Below, one piece after another: positions 43,716 to 44,907 of a stretch of DNA of 44,907 bases (within the stretch, counting starts at the first letter, position 1; every line of letters begins with the position of its first letter). Origin of the DNA: Lactobacillaceae bacterium. Its GTDB lineage: Bacteria > Bacillota > Bacilli > Lactobacillales > Lactobacillaceae. The position numbers were made by a program, and so were the translations under genes. The stretch is from NCBI GenBank assembly GCA_031289615.1, contig JAITPD010000017.1, positions 1-44,907 on the forward strand, read 5' to 3'. The notes under the pieces were generated by a model. The model searched no databases and was not told where the DNA came from. It saw only the letters and a list, made by a program, of their open reading frames with translations.

Positions 43716-44652
43716 TATTAATAATTCCTCCTAATTCCATGTATCTTGGATGTTTTTTTGGTGGAAAACTTGGTAAAGCTACAGGCAACAGCATCGGAGC
43801 TACAATTCTCGACACATTAACGCTCATTCCATCAAATTCATTAGGCGTAATATTTAAATATCCACACCATTTTAATAGATTAGACATGCTATAAATTAAT
43901 GTTTCCAAATTATTGACCTTACTTGTATTCCATTTCGTAAATGCTCTATGATTTATATCTGGCTTATCATGAACAACGTAATAAGCCACATTTTTATCTA
44001 AATTATTCATTTTTCCAATATGCTCAGATGACTTTACTAAAGACTCTGGTGAAAGCCAACTTAAATTAATTGAGTATGACAATACGGCCAGAGTCTCCAT
44101 AAAGCTACGATATATTGCACGATTCCTATCGTATGCCCCTTGAACTCCCACAGTATATCGAGGCCGTTGGTTATTTTTCCCAATTATTTCACATACAATA
44201 ACCCATATTGATTTATCAAATGAAATATCCGTAAATTTAACTTCAAATTTTGAAAAAAACTCATCCATTCCATTTTTAAAATAGCTATTCATGAATTCTT
44301 GTACATCTATACTTATATCTTTTCCAGCATATCCTCCGTACCACCATAAATTATACGAATCCATTTGGATACATTCAATTAATGCATTCTCTAATGATCT
44401 TTCCACATTTTCATGAGAAGCGGTCCCTGTTGATACTGCACTCTTTGTAATTACTTTTTCATTTCTATTATTTAATTCATTGGTTGAGTGAAGTCTCACA
44501 AACTGTAATGGCTCATAAATAAACTCATTTGGTGACAGCAGTTTGATCATTTTTACCCAAGTTACTTTATCAAAATCGCTTAATAACACATCATCACTTA
44601 CATTTATATAATTAAGTGGCAAAACACTGCTTTCACAAAAAGTATCAACCAT
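43693..44652 (-). CDS. YcaO-domain protein, N-terminally short (SagD-like)
   Basis: 319 residues. It has the later YcaO motifs: STGTASHENVERSLENALIE with Glu93, then IQMDS; GAYDRNRAIYRSFMETLAV (about 172-190); and a Pro-rich C-terminal region FPPKKHPRY, ending HPMA. YcaO proteins use ATP to turn Cys, Ser or Thr into azolines in peptide toxins. The first family motif (SxGKG...SAxxExxER), which binds Mg-ATP, should lie N-terminal to residue 60 and is not there; full SagD proteins are about 450 residues. Frame upstream is closed by TAA 24 bases before the start, and the IS end lies 91 bp away. The gene may be a decayed or split copy. The usual IERD is IQMD. Confidence 0.78.
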   Translation of the reverse strand: MVDTFCESSVLPLNYINVSDDVLLSDFDKVTWVKMIKLLSPNEFIYEPLQFVRLHSTNELNNRNEKVITKSAVSTGTASHENVERSLENALIECIQMDSYNLWWYGGYAGKDISIDVQEFMNSYFKNGMDEFFSKFEVKFTDISFDKSIWVIVCEIIGKNNQRPRYTVGVQGAYDRNRAIYRSFMETLAVLSYSINLSWLSPESLVKSSEHIGKMNNLDKNVAYYVVHDKPDINHRAFTKWNTSKVNNLETLIYSMSNLLKWCGYLNITPNEFDGMSVNVSRIVAPMLLPVALPSFPPKKHPRYMELGGIINNVEHPMA

Positions 44653-44700
44653 ATACTTTCTAAAACAATTATTATTTTATGCCAAGTATTCATTTTTGTC

Positions 44701-44717
44701 TGGGCGTATTACGCCCA
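44701..44717. promoter_or_regulatory. Perfect palindrome between YcaO and the IS
   Basis: TGGGCGTATTACGCCCA is its own reverse complement except at the centre, 17 bp, extended by TTTTGT and ACAAAA on the sides. T runs precede and A runs follow it on both strands, the wrong way for a terminator. An operator for the operon is possible. No -10 box is clear between it and the YcaO start. Confidence 0.5.
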
Positions 44718-44742
44718 ACAAAATTAAAAGCCCTGCCATAAG

Positions 44743-44907
44743 TGAAGGGCTCCAAGAAAGTTAGACAAAATCTAACCAACTTGGAGCCCTTTTATTATGA
44801 CAAAATATAGTTTTGAACAGAAAGTTACAGTTGTGCAAGAATATCTTTCAGGCAGCTTGAGCCAACGGAGTCTCGCGGAGAAACACAATATTAATGAAAG
44901 CATGGTA
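44743..44907 (+). mobile_element. IS3-family-like insertion sequence, right-end fragment
   Basis: Inverted copy of bases 1-165, starting TGAAGGGCTCC at 44743 with a hairpin of GGCTCCAAG/CTTGGAGCC. Two flanks differ (ATCAT outside the left copy, ATAAG outside the right), so these are independent insertions of one element, or one repeat joined by assembly. It ends the contig upstream of the YcaO operon. Confidence 0.85.
44797..44907 (+). CDS. IS transposase OrfA, N-terminal 37 codons (partial)
   Basis: The frame starts MTKYSFEQKVTVVQEYLSG and runs off the right edge. It is identical over all 37 residues to the left-end fragment, with the HTH segment LSQRSLAEKHNINESMV. See the left copy for the family reasoning. 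Confidence 0.75.
   Translation, partial: MTKYSFEQKVTVVQEYLSGSLSQRSLAEKHNINESMV

Noticed and set aside
44653-44742. 20-codon frame before YcaO (MAGLLILLGVIRPDKNEYLA)
   Set aside because: No RBS; its middle is the palindrome at 44701. It does not supply the missing YcaO N-terminus.
1-44907. CRISPR array, rRNA genes, integrase or prophage genes
   Set aside because: No regularly spaced direct repeats with spacers, no rRNA-like sequence and no phage or integrase proteins were seen in any frame.

Overview
This window looks like a complete draft contig, about 44.9 kb, from the chromosome of a low-GC Gram-positive lactic acid bacterium (Lactobacillales; gene content would fit a Weissella/Leuconostoc-type member of the Lactobacillaceae, but that is inference). 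The basis is the arginine deiminase operon, the Firmicutes-type block tatD-rnmV-rsmA-(CNNM protein)-veg, the neighbouring secA and prfB, MucBP/BspA-type surface proteins and many extended -10 promoters. Both ends stop inside the same IS3-type insertion sequence: bases 1-165 and 44743-44907 are inverted copies differing at one base, each with the first 37 codons of the transposase reading outward.

Layout, left to right. 186-4621 (minus): a four-gene surface polysaccharide operon (two family 2 glycosyltransferases, a pyruvyl-transferase-family protein, a Wzx-type flippase). 4761-4843: 13.8 perfect copies of a 6-base repeat in the divergent intergenic region, then two secreted proteins (4956-6742, plus). 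6842-12421 (minus): arcA-arcB-arcD-arcC, preceded by a cre-like site and an array of CACAA/TTGTG half-sites, and opposed by a CdaR/PucR-type regulator (13178-14311). 14429-16277 (minus): a DUF692/MNIO-family enzyme with a membrane transporter, probably an uncharacterised peptide-modification locus. 16518-22000: lipid-linked glycosyltransferase, ArAE-type membrane protein, an 881-residue BspA-repeat/MucBP surface protein, and a DoxX protein. 22035-26169: prfB (without its usual programmed frameshift) and secA. 26408-29656: small ORF, DUF4143 ATPase, YihY, UppP. 30110-35037: DUF4097/DUF1700 pair, LCP ligase, thyA and dCMP deaminase. 35365-40863: veg, a secreted protein, a CNNM transporter-like protein, rsmA, rnmV, tatD. 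41153-44652: a small Xre regulator, tRNA-Cys, and a compact operon YcaO-CPBP-ABC ATPase-ABC permease whose order matches sagD-E-G-H of streptolysin S clusters; its upstream part is lost at the contig end.

The most unusual feature is a family of non-coding, highly structured interspersed repeats (about 75-545 bp; five large copies, one shorter divergent copy, one minimal copy and one decayed relic) in intergenic regions. Three lie in or just before the arc operon. They fold on paper as two adjoining branched modules (A and B). Several stems show compensatory base changes between copies, and one copy keeps the branching with largely different sequence, so the structure appears to be selected. 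The candidates for undescribed biology are these repeats, the MNIO locus, and the truncated azoline-peptide cluster.
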